Positions 31,793-42,804 of a stretch of DNA of 64,000 nt are shown here, piece by piece. The position numbers and the translations under genes were made by a program. This DNA comes from Fidelibacterota bacterium (GTDB lineage Bacteria; Fidelibacterota; UBA8477; JABMPR01), in the NCBI GenBank assembly GCA_016784025.1, contig JADHVL010000005.1, forward strand, positions 104,733 to 168,732. Direction: 5' to 3'. The notes beneath the pieces were generated by a model, which searched no databases, had not been told where the DNA came from, and saw nothing but the letters and a program-made list of their open reading frames with translations. Positions within the stretch are counted from its first letter, which is position 1; every line of letters begins with the position of its first letter.

Positions 31793-32593
31793 CTAAAGTC
31801 TATGTTTAAACAGGCTTATTTCTTTGATGATGCGTGGGTGGATGCTTGGATTGGCAGCGATGATATGTCCTTCCGCCAAATCCAGATTCTCACCCTGGGG
31901 ACCTGAAACAAGCCCTCCAGCTTCTTTCACTAACAAGGCACCTGCAGCAATATCCCAGGGTTTTAAACTGAATTCCCAGAGTCCATCCAAACGACCACAA
32001 GCCAACCAGGCCAGATCAATTGCTGCTGAACCGGCTCGTCTTAATCCTTGTGTTTTTCCATAGATTGAAGCCCAAAGCTCCATATTGAGTTTGAAATAAT
32101 CATCATTAAAGTATGAGAATCCCGTAGCCAATAAGGATTTGCCTAACTCTTGAGTTTTGCTCACAGAAATGGGCTCCCCATTGAGAAAAGCGCCTCGCTC
32201 CCTGCCGGCAGTGAAGAGTTCCTGCCGATTTGGATCATAAACTGCCGCTGCATAGAGTTCATCTTCAAAGAGAATCCCTATGGATACAGCAAAGGCTGGA
32301 AATCCATGAACAAAATTGGTGGTACCATCCAAAGGATCAATAATCCATTTATGGGGGGACTGAGTCAATGTGGATCCACTACCTTCTTCAGCCAAAATCT
32401 CATGCTCAGGATAAAGTCGATTGATCTCAGACACGATATATTTTTCTGAGGCTTGATCTACCTCAGTCACCATATCACGGGCACTCTTGAAGGAGATTTG
32501 TCGTTCCTGAGAGCTCAGGGTGAGGATGAGTTCACCTGCAGACCTGGCAATAGAACCAGCATCTTGAATCAGTTGGCTGTGAAAATTGTTCAA
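31793..32593 (-). CDS. suhB: inositol monophosphatase family protein
   Basis: ILAEEGSG, WIIDPLDGTTNFVHGFPAFAVSIG, WDIAAGALLVKEAGG. Confidence 0.94.
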   Translation of the reverse strand: MNNFHSQLIQDAGSIARSAGELILTLSSQERQISFKSARDMVTEVDQASEKYIVSEINRLYPEHEILAEEGSGSTLTQSPHKWIIDPLDGTTNFVHGFPAFAVSIGILFEDELYAAAVYDPNRQELFTAGRERGAFLNGEPISVSKTQELGKSLLATGFSYFNDDYFKLNMELWASIYGKTQGLRRAGSAAIDLAWLACGRLDGLWEFSLKPWDIAAGALLVKEAGGLVSGPQGENLDLAEGHIIAANPSIHPRIIKEISLFKHRL

Positions 32594-32618
32594 CTAACCC
32601 TCAATCTATTAATTAGGA

Positions 32619-34217
32619 TTATTTGTATGGCACATGTTCCTGGTCAAAATATTCCGTGGTCATGGTCTTCAACTTTCTGGATAGCAGAATAATGGCTATG
32701 AGGTTTGGAAGGGTCATGAATCCTAGTGCAGCATCTCCAAATTTCCAGACAGCATCCAGTCCTGCAATTCCTCCCAAAAAGACGAAGAAGACATACACTG
32801 ACCGATAGGGAAGAATGGCATTGGGTCCAAACAGATATTCAGTAGCACGATCACCATAAAAAGACCAACTAATTGCAGTTGAAAGGGCAAAGAGCAGAAT
32901 GGATATTGTGATAATCTTATCACCCCAGCCAATCATCCAGCTCAGACCTTCTCTAAATGCAAATGAAGTGAGTAAACTGCTATTCAAGAGCTCACGTCCC
33001 TCGAAAACACCAGATGCTATAATTGAATCAGCTAGGGTTGCATCTTCGACGCTAATTCGTACGAAAAATTCTGTGTGTTCCCAGGCGCCCGTAGAGATGA
33101 TAGCTAGTCCAGTTAAGGTACAGATAAGGATGGTATCAATAAAAGGGCCCAGCATGGCGACAGCACCCTCACGAACGGGTTGATCGGTCTTGGCAGTGGA
33201 GTGAGCAATAGCTGCACTACCCTGGCCAGCCTCGTTGGAGTACAATCCCCGTTTTATACCATGGAGCATAACCAGCAATACACCGCCACCTACGCCACCA
33301 GCCATAGCAGGTGGATTAATGGCCATTTTGAAGATCAAGGCAAATGAATTTCCAATTTGATCAAAATGAGAGAGAAGAATAAGCAGCGCAGCAATAATGT
33401 AAACACCAGCCATAATCGGGGCGAGGTATCCAGTGACCTTACCAATACGCTTGATGCCACCAATAATTACCAGACCCACCAGAGTAGCCATGATCAAACC
33501 GTTCATGATTTGCTGTACAGAAACGTCAAATCCTTCAAAAATTACGTGTTTAAGTGTCAACCAGTGTGTTGAACCCACCACTTGAGACACTTCAGAGTAA
33601 ATTTGATCTGAAACGGTGAAGGACTGGATGGCGTTACCGGTTGCCATGGAACAGATGATGGTGAAGGCAGCGAATGCCACTGCCAGCCAGCGCCAATTCT
33701 TGCCAAGACCATTTTCAATGGTATACATGGGACCACCTGCAGTGTCGCCATTGACATCCATTTCTCTATATTTTAAGGCAAGGGTACTTTCTGCAAACTT
33801 CAAGGTGGTGCCAAAAAAGGCTGTGATCCACATCCAGAGTAGGGCTCCGGGTCCACCATAGTAAAGTGCGATGGCCACTCCGGCGATGTTTCCTATACCT
33901 ACTGTGGCTGATAGGGCAGTGGTTAATGCCCGGAAATGATTCAGATCGCCTTCATCCTCAGGATTATCATAGATACCCATGGTGACTTGAACCCCGTGCC
34001 AGAATCGTTTAATCTGGGGGAATCCAAGATATATAGTCACATAAATTCCGGAGCCAACCAGGGCCATTACCATAAATGGAACCGCTCGCTGAGAGGGGAA
34101 AGACCAGATTGCATCGAAGAAATCAACTCCAAATGCATATAGAAAAAATGAGATGGTTGCAAATGCAAGAAGACCAGCAGTAGATCGTTTCATGAAAAAC
34201 CCTTCTGTGAATAACAA
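32619..34217 (-). CDS. alanine/glycine:cation symporter (AGCS) family protein
   Basis: GIGNIAGVAIALYYGGPGALLWMWITAFFG, KYREMDVNGDTAGGPMYTIENGLGKNWRWLA, GIKRGLYSNEAGQGSAAIAH; true start may be 34193. Confidence 0.94.
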   Translation of the reverse strand: MLFTEGFFMKRSTAGLLAFATISFFLYAFGVDFFDAIWSFPSQRAVPFMVMALVGSGIYVTIYLGFPQIKRFWHGVQVTMGIYDNPEDEGDLNHFRALTTALSATVGIGNIAGVAIALYYGGPGALLWMWITAFFGTTLKFAESTLALKYREMDVNGDTAGGPMYTIENGLGKNWRWLAVAFAAFTIICSMATGNAIQSFTVSDQIYSEVSQVVGSTHWLTLKHVIFEGFDVSVQQIMNGLIMATLVGLVIIGGIKRIGKVTGYLAPIMAGVYIIAALLILLSHFDQIGNSFALIFKMAINPPAMAGGVGGGVLLVMLHGIKRGLYSNEAGQGSAAIAHSTAKTDQPVREGAVAMLGPFIDTILICTLTGLAIISTGAWEHTEFFVRISVEDATLADSIIASGVFEGRELLNSSLLTSFAFREGLSWMIGWGDKIITISILLFALSTAISWSFYGDRATEYLFGPNAILPYRSVYVFFVFLGGIAGLDAVWKFGDAALGFMTLPNLIAIILLSRKLKTMTTEYFDQEHVPYK

Positions 34218-34317
34218 GTGGTAGTTATTTGTGGCTTTATTTTAAAGCGGAACAGATAGAGGGAAAGGAAAAAGTTAATGAAATGCTTGATTTGAAAGCA
34301 ATCCTGATGGATAGGGG

Positions 34318-34347
34318 AAATCCCCCTCCCGTGGGAGAGGAGGATTT
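34318..34347 (-). terminator. terminator-like hairpin
   Basis: AAATCCtCCTCtCCC-ac-GGGaGGGGGATTT on minus strand downstream of surface beta-propeller gene. Confidence 0.55.
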
Positions 34348-34358
34348 ATCAGTTCAAA

Positions 34359-35687
34359 TTATTTTATCAGGTTGAGCTTGATTGAGCTTGATTGGGAATT
34401 TGAATGTAAAATCGCATGGTAAACACCACTACTCACGGCTTTTCCCTGCGAATTAGTCCCATCCCAGTTCGAGATGTAATCACCGGCTGTGAAATGATCA
34501 TCAATGAGAGATGCCACGATCCCTCCACTGATATCATAAATACGCAAGCTGACACGGCCTGAGTTTTCAAGCCTGATCGGGATTGTGGTGGAAGGATTGA
34601 AAGGATTAGGGTAATTATTTCCAAGCGAGAATGTCTCAGGAACCTTAGCCATCTCGTCTGTAGCAACAATATCAGGTGCATAGTAAACAATTTGTATGGG
34701 CAACGCACCTACATCGAAACTGGCCATTTCCTGACCATCAAGGGATAAACTAGTAATCAGATCAGGGGCAACATAATCGCTGGAACCAATCAGGATGTGA
34801 TTGTTACCTACGAAGTGACTATGAATTCCGCTGATATTCCCAATGGCTTCATCAGAATTCAGAGATAAATCCTCATTTAATGGTACGACAGAATTTCCAA
34901 ATGATCTATAAGCTGCGCCATTGATGATACTTATATCTGCAGTATAATTTGTATAGGAACCATGATCCATGGACACAACGGTATGGTCAGTCACATTGAT
35001 TCTAGAAGTACCGCTAAAGTACTCCCAAGCATCATTATAGTAGACGGATGTGACATACAGCTGATCCCCGATTAAAGCCAATGCCCCAGGTCCTTCGATT
35101 ACATCATAGGTATGGGTAACCTCCGGAGAATTACCAGATAAATCAATTCTGAGAACTTTGTTGGATGCACTCCAATCACTCCTGAGAGGAATGCTAACAA
35201 ACATTTCATCCTCCAAGATTAGGATTTGTTCAGGCAACGCGCCCAGCAAAAAGGTATCGATGACAGTATTGCTCTCCATGTCCACTACAAGGAGACCGCC
35301 CAATCCCCAACTGCTGATGTAACCTAGACCGGATTCAGGATGCACCGCCATATAACGAGGACTGGAATCGGGGATTTCAATATCTCCAGAATGGGTCTCA
35401 CCGGATTCAAGATCAATGATTCGGACTCCGTGTGAGCCATTCAGAATGATATACATGGAGTTTTCGAATAGGGTGAGAGACTGTCCTACATCACCAAGTG
35501 GATTGGTAGAAGCATTCCAGATGAGTGGACCTTCAATATTTTGGAGGGATTCATCAATAGACCACAATGAAGCATTGGCCTGGCCAAAATTACCCTCACA
35601 TAAGACATAATATTTACCTGCGTGAAGGGAAGAAAATGTGAGAATAAGAATTGTGGAGATTACAAATAGAGATTTTGAGAGTTTCAC
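34359..35687 (-). CDS. secreted YncE/BtuG-like beta-propeller protein with FlgD-type C-terminal sorting domain
   Basis: Signal peptide; repeated propeller-like strands (MAVHPESGLGYISSWGLGGLLVVDMESNTVIDT); C-terminal NYPNPFNPSTTIPI...GVYHAIL; downstream of riboswitch-linked TonB receptor. Confidence 0.75.
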   Translation of the reverse strand: MKLSKSLFVISTILILTFSSLHAGKYYVLCEGNFGQANASLWSIDESLQNIEGPLIWNASTNPLGDVGQSLTLFENSMYIILNGSHGVRIIDLESGETHSGDIEIPDSSPRYMAVHPESGLGYISSWGLGGLLVVDMESNTVIDTFLLGALPEQILILEDEMFVSIPLRSDWSASNKVLRIDLSGNSPEVTHTYDVIEGPGALALIGDQLYVTSVYYNDAWEYFSGTSRINVTDHTVVSMDHGSYTNYTADISIINGAAYRSFGNSVVPLNEDLSLNSDEAIGNISGIHSHFVGNNHILIGSSDYVAPDLITSLSLDGQEMASFDVGALPIQIVYYAPDIVATDEMAKVPETFSLGNNYPNPFNPSTTIPIRLENSGRVSLRIYDISGGIVASLIDDHFTAGDYISNWDGTNSQGKAVSSGVYHAILHSNSQSSSIKLNLIK

Positions 35688-35711
35688 AGGGTTGGAGCCT
35701 TTCGATGAGGG

Positions 35712-37823
35712 TTATTTTGAAAATTTTGTAGATATTCTATAGGAGCGTCCAGGTTCAGGATAGCCCTTAATGGTTTCATAGGATGTGTCTTCCAGATTAT
35801 CAGCAGAAATGACCAGCGTCAGCTGACCCAGCTTGCCATTCCAGGTATGAGCGACGCTGCCGGTCCAAAGTCCTGTTGCATCGATGATAACATCTTCTGG
35901 ATATCCGTACATACTGATACGATCTGAGATATAATTATACTGCATGTTGATCTCAAACTGCAAAGGGGTCCAGGTAAAACCCAGGGCAGAGGTTTGTTCT
36001 GGGGCATACCTAAGAGGTAGATTTCGTTCATGATCCAGTGTTTGGATGAGACTGTGATGAGCGAAAGCGGAGAATCGATAGCCTGGTAAATCGTATTGCC
36101 ATAGTGCTTTACGGCTCTCCCGAGTGGCAGATTGAACGTTTCCTGGCTGCCAATACGAGAGTACGGGCATCCACTGGATCAGATTGTTGCTGACCTTCTT
36201 CTGCCATTGGAGGTGCAGGGAGCCCATATATCTGAAATCGAAACGGGATTGTAGAGTAGTCACACTGGTTTCTTCTGGTTCCAGGTCAGGATTACCACCT
36301 GGTTCCCAGTAAAGATCATTAAAAGTGGGATATTTGAAAACTTCTCCCTGACTCCACGCCAATTGAGTTAAAGGACCCCAGTTGAGGGGGATCTGAATTT
36401 GAAAATCGTTGAGGATTTCATTATACAATTCAGGGCTAAAGTGGAACTTTAGCGTCGGTGTGACTCTAATATTTTTCAAAATGCGTATTGTGGGAGCTAG
36501 TGAACCATTGTATGAATTGCGCAAATGGTTGGAAGTACTGCTGCTTATGATTTCATCCAGATTGTAGCGTAAATCAGTATTCAATTCCAATCTTTCACCA
36601 AGATCCCGCTCATCTTTCAAATTTATATAGTAGCCTCGCAAATGATGATCACTGCTCACATTTAGATATGGATTAACATAGTTCTCATCTGAGTTCCGTG
36701 CAGAAAAATGGAGGTGACTGCTCCCATTTTGACGAATCCACCCCAGGCTGGAACCCAGGAGCGTCAGTTGATCATTTCGATGGGAGATGGTATCAGGAGA
36801 CCAGAGTAATCCGGCGACACCCCTGGACTGATGTGAGCTCATGGCTGTGAGCTGCCAGTAGAGGTCAGTTCTAATCATTTTACGCAGTGTTAATGCTGCG
36901 AACTTTTGGTCCAGCTGATTGTTCTCACGGAGACTCTGATTTCCATCCCAATTGACAGGGTAATTCCCGCCCTCTTGTCGTTGGCCCACTTGCAGTGAGG
37001 TCCAGAATCCTGAGATCTGATTATTAAGATATATATCATAGGCACGATGACCAAAACTTCCCTGACTAAGGTTCAGGTGCGTTCGCTGATCACCAGTTTC
37101 AAGTTTGACGACACCATCAATTCCACCATCACCAGATTGGGTTATATCGTAGGGGATGTAGCTCATGCTCTCAATGAAGGGGAGAGGCAATTGTGAGAGA
37201 TCAGCCTCGCCATTCTGGGAGGAGCTAATATCAATACCGTTTACCCTGACAATGGTGTGTGAACTTGGGCCGCCATCCATGCTCAGGGTACTGATACCTG
37301 CTGGTCCACCATAACTTTTGATTGAAATACCTGGGATCCGAGCTAACATATTTTTGTGATCCGTCGCCACAGAACCCTGGGTTTTTGTGTGATGACCGAG
37401 AACGGTTACATTCTGATGGGCTATTGATTGCCCTTCAACCTCCACAGACTCCATTCTAAGAATGTCAGGTGCCAGTTGGATGGTTCGCGAGCGGAAGATA
37501 TCCTCCACAAGCAGCATTTTATTTTTATACCCGATGCGCTGAATAAAGACGGAATCATTCTCAGCCAAGGTTGAACTATAGCTGAAGCGACCGTATTCAT
37601 CTGAGAGGAGAAAGACTTCTGACTCTTGAAACATCAGGGATACATATGGAATAATCTGACCATTGAGGTCAAGGGTTTGACCTTGTAAAAATAAATTATT
37701 GGAATTTGATTCTGTAGAAAATCCCAGGGATGGAAGTATGACAATTGCGGACAGGGCATAAAAAAAGCCCCGTCTCAAGTTGGGGCGTATTTTTGAATGT
37801 GTCCTGATTCTCAGGCGCATCAT
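35712..37823 (-). CDS. TonB-dependent receptor (BtuB-like, cobalamin)
   Basis: Carboxypeptidase-like regulatory N-terminus, plug motif VRVNGIDISSSQNGEADLSQLPLPFIESMSYIP, C-terminal barrel; preceded by cobalamin riboswitch. Confidence 0.88.
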   Translation of the reverse strand: MMRLRIRTHSKIRPNLRRGFFYALSAIVILPSLGFSTESNSNNLFLQGQTLDLNGQIIPYVSLMFQESEVFLLSDEYGRFSYSSTLAENDSVFIQRIGYKNKMLLVEDIFRSRTIQLAPDILRMESVEVEGQSIAHQNVTVLGHHTKTQGSVATDHKNMLARIPGISIKSYGGPAGISTLSMDGGPSSHTIVRVNGIDISSSQNGEADLSQLPLPFIESMSYIPYDITQSGDGGIDGVVKLETGDQRTHLNLSQGSFGHRAYDIYLNNQISGFWTSLQVGQRQEGGNYPVNWDGNQSLRENNQLDQKFAALTLRKMIRTDLYWQLTAMSSHQSRGVAGLLWSPDTISHRNDQLTLLGSSLGWIRQNGSSHLHFSARNSDENYVNPYLNVSSDHHLRGYYINLKDERDLGERLELNTDLRYNLDEIISSSTSNHLRNSYNGSLAPTIRILKNIRVTPTLKFHFSPELYNEILNDFQIQIPLNWGPLTQLAWSQGEVFKYPTFNDLYWEPGGNPDLEPEETSVTTLQSRFDFRYMGSLHLQWQKKVSNNLIQWMPVLSYWQPGNVQSATRESRKALWQYDLPGYRFSAFAHHSLIQTLDHERNLPLRYAPEQTSALGFTWTPLQFEINMQYNYISDRISMYGYPEDVIIDATGLWTGSVAHTWNGKLGQLTLVISADNLEDTSYETIKGYPEPGRSYRISTKFSK

Positions 37824-37860
37824 GCCGGTCCCTTTTCTCGCGAAGGTTCATGGAAATTCT

Positions 37861-37995
37861 CTTAGGCAAGTATCCTGACTTCCAGATCATTCTCCGCTGA
37901 TGCCTTCCCTCTATCCGAAGTGGCCTCTTTCAGCATTGTCCCTGGTTACAGTAGCGCGACTGTGCTCGACTTTCACGAGCTTCCTTGTGCTATGA
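37861..37995 (-). ncRNA. cobalamin riboswitch
   Basis: Reverse complement: GGAAGCTCGTGAAAGTCGAGCACAGTCGCGCTACTGTAA...GGCCACT...GGGAAGGC...AGTCAGGATACTTGCC matches the conserved B12 aptamer blocks in order. Confidence 0.93.
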
Positions 37996-38083
37996 GATGT
38001 TTACAAAAATCAGTCTTATGTTATCCGATGGGATAGGGTTTGTCAATTTAATAGTTTGGGATTTTTGAGGGTTTTAAAAATGA

Positions 38084-38196
38084 TGTCTCACTGAGGGCGA
38101 GCGGAGCGAGTGTCTCGAAGTGTGAGCTTACAAATACTATTCAGAAGTGTCATACTTCGACAGGCTCAGCAAGACACAGCTATTATGATCCTAGAA
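38084..38196. repeat. imperfect inverted-repeat intergenic element (REP/MITE-like)
   Basis: GTCTCACTGAG...TGTCTCGAAGTGTGA facing TCATACTTCGACAGGCTCAGCAAGAC. Confidence 0.5.
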
Positions 38197-38203
38197 ATTA
38201 AGT

Positions 38204-39346
38204 TTAATACATCACAAATTTAGCGAGACGTCCATCTAAACCACCATTTCTCAACGGTCGTTTCCACTCAGGACGCAGGCCAATATTCTTCAGGTATTTC
38301 CGCTCCCCAAAATAGATATAGGCTTCACTTCCAGCACATTTCTGCTTCAGCCAATCGCCCATTTCCTTATATAGCGAGGATAAATCTTCTCCAGTTTGAA
38401 GGCGAATGCCATAAGGTGGATTCATGACCAACGTGGCTCCCTGGGGAATCGTAATTTCCTTGTAATCTTTGCGATGGGTATAAATTTCAACTCCACGAGG
38501 CAGATGTGAGAGATTCCGTTTAGCCACTCTTAGGGCACTGGGATCAACATCAGATGCCTGAATTGGTATTTCCTGCGGGGCATCAAAGGCACCATCCATC
38601 TCTTTGCGGACATGTGTCCAGAGTCCCTTGTTGAAATCAGGCATTTTCATAAAACCAAATCGCTTCCTGAAATAACCGGAAGGTAGATTCGTGAGAGACA
38701 TGTAGGCTTCAGCAGGGAGTGTTCCGGAACCGCACATGGGGTCGATAAATGTGGTCTTACCTTCCCATTTAGTCATTTGAACTATAGCAGCGGCCAGAGT
38801 TTCCTGCATGGGAGCTTCTACTGTATCCAGACGATAACCCCTGCGATGCAAAGAACCTCCACTGGTATCCAGACTGATGACAGCCCGGTTGTTCTCAATA
38901 TGGAGATTGAACCAGATGTCAGGGTATTTTGGCTCAACACTGGGTCGACGGTTTGTTTTCTCTCGAAATCGATCTACAATGGCGTCCTTCAGCTTGAGGG
39001 ATGCATATTGTGAATGTGTAATCGCGCTGTTACTGACCTGGGAAAAGATGGCAAAGGTCTGATCAGGTGTGAACAGCTCTTCCCATGGAATTTCCATGGC
39101 TGTCTTATACAGATATTTTGTGCTGTGACAATCGAAGGAGATCAGGGGCGCTAAAATTCTGGTAAGCAGTCTGGTACCATAATTAATTCTATAAATGGCT
39201 TCGGCATCTGCTGTGAACTGTAACCCTCTGAAGCGTTGATTGACCTTGGAAGCACCAAGATTTTCTATCTCAGAGGCAGCCATCTCCTCAAGACCATTGG
39301 CAACCTGAGCAAAATAGCTATTCGTCTTTTGATATTGAAAGCTCAT
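38204..39346 (-). CDS. THUMP-domain class I SAM-dependent RNA methyltransferase (RlmL/YpsC-like)
   Basis: ATFIDPMCGSGTLPAEA, LVMNPPYGIRLQ. Confidence 0.92.
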   Translation of the reverse strand: MSFQYQKTNSYFAQVANGLEEMAASEIENLGASKVNQRFRGLQFTADAEAIYRINYGTRLLTRILAPLISFDCHSTKYLYKTAMEIPWEELFTPDQTFAIFSQVSNSAITHSQYASLKLKDAIVDRFREKTNRRPSVEPKYPDIWFNLHIENNRAVISLDTSGGSLHRRGYRLDTVEAPMQETLAAAIVQMTKWEGKTTFIDPMCGSGTLPAEAYMSLTNLPSGYFRKRFGFMKMPDFNKGLWTHVRKEMDGAFDAPQEIPIQASDVDPSALRVAKRNLSHLPRGVEIYTHRKDYKEITIPQGATLVMNPPYGIRLQTGEDLSSLYKEMGDWLKQKCAGSEAYIYFGERKYLKNIGLRPEWKRPLRNGGLDGRLAKFVMY

Positions 39347-41178
39347 CAGTCGTCAGTCCGCTTTTCTTTCCTGGCCTGGGAAAGACGTTTGTTTGGATCC
39401 AGCTCCATTTTACGGAGGCGGATATTTTCAGGTGTGATTTCAACCAGTTCATTTTCCGAGATAAACTCAATTGCCTGGTCTAAGGTCAATAGATGCGGTT
39501 TCCTGAGGGTCACTGTCGCATCCGCATTGGCACTTCGCATATTAGTTAATTTCTTCTCACGGGTGATATTTACATCCAGATCTCCAGGACGATTTCGCTC
39601 CCCGATGACCATTCCTGCATATACCTGAGTGCCCACTTCAGTTTGAAGCTCTCCGCGATCTTCCATACTCAAGCTGGCGTAGGCTGTGACTTTTCCAGTA
39701 CGATCTGAAACCAGTGCACCAGTATTGCGCTGGGGAATGGGACCAAACCATGGCTCATAGCCTTCCATGATCGTATTCATAACGCCGGCACCTTTGGTAT
39801 CAGTCATAAAAGTTGTTCTAAATCCAATGAGTCCACGTGATGGGATACGGAATTCAAGATTAACACGCCCACTCCCATGATTGATGATATTCACCATGCG
39901 ACCCTTTCGAACCGATAATTTTTCCGACATGACGCCCACAAATTCTTCAGGGATATCCAGATACAGCATTTCGACTGGTTCTGAGACCTTTCCGTCTATT
40001 TCTTTGGTAATGACACGAGGTTTGGATACCATAAACTCATAACCTTCACGACGCATGGTCTCAATGAGAACAGCCATCTGGAGTTCACCACGACCCCTTA
40101 CTTCAAAGGCATCAGCGCGATTTTTGAGTTGTTCTATTTGCAATGCAACGTTGAATTTCATTTCCTTTTCCAGGCGTGCAAGGATATGCCGAGAGGTCAA
40201 GTATTTACCATCCTGGCCGGCAAAGGGACTGGTATTCACGTAAAAAATCATAGAAACTGTAGGCTCATCCACATGGATACGTGGCAGCAACTCTGGATTT
40301 TCAATTGAAGTTATGGTATCACCAATGGTAATGGTATCGATTCCTGCAAAGGCGATAATATCACCTGCTTCAACTTGTTCAACCTGCTGACGACGAAGTC
40401 CCTCAAACGTATACAGGGCTGAAAACTTCACATTGGGAGTCTGCTTGTGTTCACCTGCCAGGAGATAGTTGGTTCCCATCTTGAGGACCCCGTTCTTCAG
40501 GCGACCGATAGCGATCTGACCGACATATGCATCATAATCCAGGTTGGCAATGAGAAATTGTGGGACATGATCATCAATAGCTTCAGGACCCTGGATATAG
40601 TCAATAATAGTATCAAATAGGGGACGGAGATCAGTTGAGCCGTCCTCGAGTTCAGTATGTGCCACACCGTCCTTAGCGATAGTGTATAAAATCGGGAAGT
40701 CGATTTGTTCTTCCGTAGCATCCAGGTCAATAAATAGATCAAAGACTTCATCTATAACTTCGGCAATTCGGGAATCAGGTCTATCAATTTTGTTAATGAC
40801 CAGAATGATGCGTAGATTCTTTTCCAGGGCTTTTTTGACCACGAATCGGGTCTGGGGTAGGGGACCTTCGCTGGCATCAACCAGCAACATGGCACCATCA
40901 ACAAGGTTTAAGCCCCGTTCAACTTCGCCTCCAAAATCGGCGTGTCCTGGTGTGTCAATGATATTAATTTTCACACCTTTGTACTCAATAGCAGTGTTCT
41001 TTGCGCTAATGGTAATACCGCGTTCACGCTCCAGATCCATATTATCCATGACTCTATCAGTAAGCGCCTGATTTTCACGGAAAATGCCACTTTGTCTGAG
41101 CATACCATCAACCAGGGTTGTTTTTCCATGATCAACGTGGGCGATGATGGCGATATTTCTAAAATTTTCTTTGCGCAT
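39346..41178 (-). CDS. typA: translational GTPase TypA/BipA
   Basis: [65 protein letters not shown]. Confidence 0.97.
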   Translation of the reverse strand: MRKENFRNIAIIAHVDHGKTTLVDGMLRQSGIFRENQALTDRVMDNMDLERERGITISAKNTAIEYKGVKINIIDTPGHADFGGEVERGLNLVDGAMLLVDASEGPLPQTRFVVKKALEKNLRIILVINKIDRPDSRIAEVIDEVFDLFIDLDATEEQIDFPILYTIAKDGVAHTELEDGSTDLRPLFDTIIDYIQGPEAIDDHVPQFLIANLDYDAYVGQIAIGRLKNGVLKMGTNYLLAGEHKQTPNVKFSALYTFEGLRRQQVEQVEAGDIIAFAGIDTITIGDTITSIENPELLPRIHVDEPTVSMIFYVNTSPFAGQDGKYLTSRHILARLEKEMKFNVALQIEQLKNRADAFEVRGRGELQMAVLIETMRREGYEFMVSKPRVITKEIDGKVSEPVEMLYLDIPEEFVGVMSEKLSVRKGRMVNIINHGSGRVNLEFRIPSRGLIGFRTTFMTDTKGAGVMNTIMEGYEPWFGPIPQRNTGALVSDRTGKVTAYASLSMEDRGELQTEVGTQVYAGMVIGERNRPGDLDVNITREKKLTNMRSANADATVTLRKPHLLTLDQAIEFISENELVEITPENIRLRKMELDPNKRLSQARKEKRTDD

Positions 41179-41403
41179 TTACATCCTCTCAACGTGGATT
41201 TCCCCATCGGAAACACCACAAAATTAAATAGTTACTAAAAGCGCGTGCAGGATGCGTTCTAAAGGAGCTGATTCCAATGAAAAAATGAGCTCTCCAAGTC
41301 TTTAAATCGAATTAAAGCAAGCCGTTGGATTGTTTGGAATGATTGATTAGTTTAACGCCGAATAAAAAAATATGACGGTATCGATATAATTGGGAGGCTC
41401 ACA

Positions 41404-41994
41404 ATGGCTGAAATGTATCTTGAAATGATAGAACTCTTTTTTATTGTCGGTGGTTTGTTGGCAATTGGGACAGGTGGGATTTTATTTTTTAAACCGGAAC
41501 TGATTGAACGCTGGTCTCATTTAGGTAATAAATGGTATTCGGGTTCAGAATGGACCAAACCTCTGGATGTTGTACATGAGACAGATTCATTCTATTTCAA
41601 AAATCATCTTCCTGTAGGCGTGACCATGATGATTGTATCATTGATAGGATTATTCTTAATCGCAAATCGGATGCCTAATACTGAGGAAGTTCTTGCTGCA
41701 ACGAGCAGTGCTGATGAAGGAATGAGTTTAGGAATCCTCCTGGAAGCTCTAAAATGGTTTCTCATCTTCGCCATTGTGTTAGGATTCCCAGTGTGGGGCT
41801 TTTTAGCTTTTGCCCCGGACAAATTGAAAAGTATCAATAAAAAACTCAATACATGGGTTTCTGCTGGTCTCATACTGCTTCCTCTGGAAAAGATGAATCA
41901 TGGCTTTGATAATTTCGTGCTCCATTACCACAGGTTTTTTGGGGCCATCTTTGTGCTTGGAGCAGCTTTTATTCTTTTCAAATTCCTGGGGTGA
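41404..41994 (+). CDS. hypothetical membrane protein
   Basis: Several TM segments; good RBS (gggaggc). Confidence 0.65.
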   Translation: MAEMYLEMIELFFIVGGLLAIGTGGILFFKPELIERWSHLGNKWYSGSEWTKPLDVVHETDSFYFKNHLPVGVTMMIVSLIGLFLIANRMPNTEEVLAATSSADEGMSLGILLEALKWFLIFAIVLGFPVWGFLAFAPDKLKSINKKLNTWVSAGLILLPLEKMNHGFDNFVLHYHRFFGAIFVLGAAFILFKFLG

Positions 41995-42043
41995 ACAAGA
42001 ACACCGAAATCAACTTTTCAAGGCTTCATCTCTTTAGTCAGGT

Positions 42044-42766
42044 ATGAGTAAAAAAGTATATGCCGTATTTCAGGGGCACCAGCCTGGAATTTTTGACTCC
42101 TGGGATAAAGCTGCTCTCCAGGTAAAAGGATTTAAGGGAGCAAAATATAAAAGTTTCTCTCAGAGGAATGAAGCTATTGAATGGCTTCGAGAATGTGTCC
42201 TAGCATCTAAAGAACCTGTGGCGCAACAAATCATAAATCTTATCAAGACTCAAACTGTGAGTGGCTCAGCTGGATCAAAATCAACCATGCCAGATTCCAA
42301 TGGGGAAATAATTATTCATACGGATGGTGGCGCATCTCCCAATCCAGGGGTGGGGGGCTACGGGGTAGTCCTGCAGAAGGGCAGCAAACGCAAAGAGTTA
42401 TCAGCTGGTTATCAACTGACCACCAACAACCGAATGGAGATGATGGCCGTAATTGTCGCATTGCAGGCACTGAACGAATCTTCCAAAGTTGTCCTGCATA
42501 CGGATTCAAAATACGTGGTGGATTCCATATCCAAACGCTGGGTCTATGGCTGGAAAAAACGAGGTTGGAAGAAGTCAGATGGAAAGCGTCCTGAAAATGT
42601 TGATCTCTGGGAAGAGCTCATCGTTTTGCTCAGGGCTCATCAGGTTGAATTTCGCTGGGTTAAAGGTCATGCTGGTAATACCGAGAATGAGCGCTGTGAT
42701 GCCCTGGTGGCTGAGGCCAGGAAGAATAAAAACCTATTGACGGACACCGGGTATAAATCGAGCTGA
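42044..42766 (+). CDS. rnhA: ribonuclease HI with N-terminal viroplasmin/RNase H1 domain
   Basis: KKVYAVFQGHQPGIFDSWDKAALQVKGFKGAKYKSF; IIIHTDGGASPNPGVGGYG, TNNRMEMMAVIVAL, VVLHTDSKYVV, WVKGHAGNTENERCD. Confidence 0.96.
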   Translation: MSKKVYAVFQGHQPGIFDSWDKAALQVKGFKGAKYKSFSQRNEAIEWLRECVLASKEPVAQQIINLIKTQTVSGSAGSKSTMPDSNGEIIIHTDGGASPNPGVGGYGVVLQKGSKRKELSAGYQLTTNNRMEMMAVIVALQALNESSKVVLHTDSKYVVDSISKRWVYGWKKRGWKKSDGKRPENVDLWEELIVLLRAHQVEFRWVKGHAGNTENERCDALVAEARKNKNLLTDTGYKSS

Positions 42767-42804
42767 TACCTTAAAACCTTAATTGGGGAAGGAGGGTTGT
42801 ATCC

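Noticed and set aside
39236-41238. Several ORFs (39236-39628, 40055-40243, 40682-41071, 40942-41238) on plus strand
   Set aside because: Shadow ORFs antisense to typA, low-complexity residue usage and no RBS
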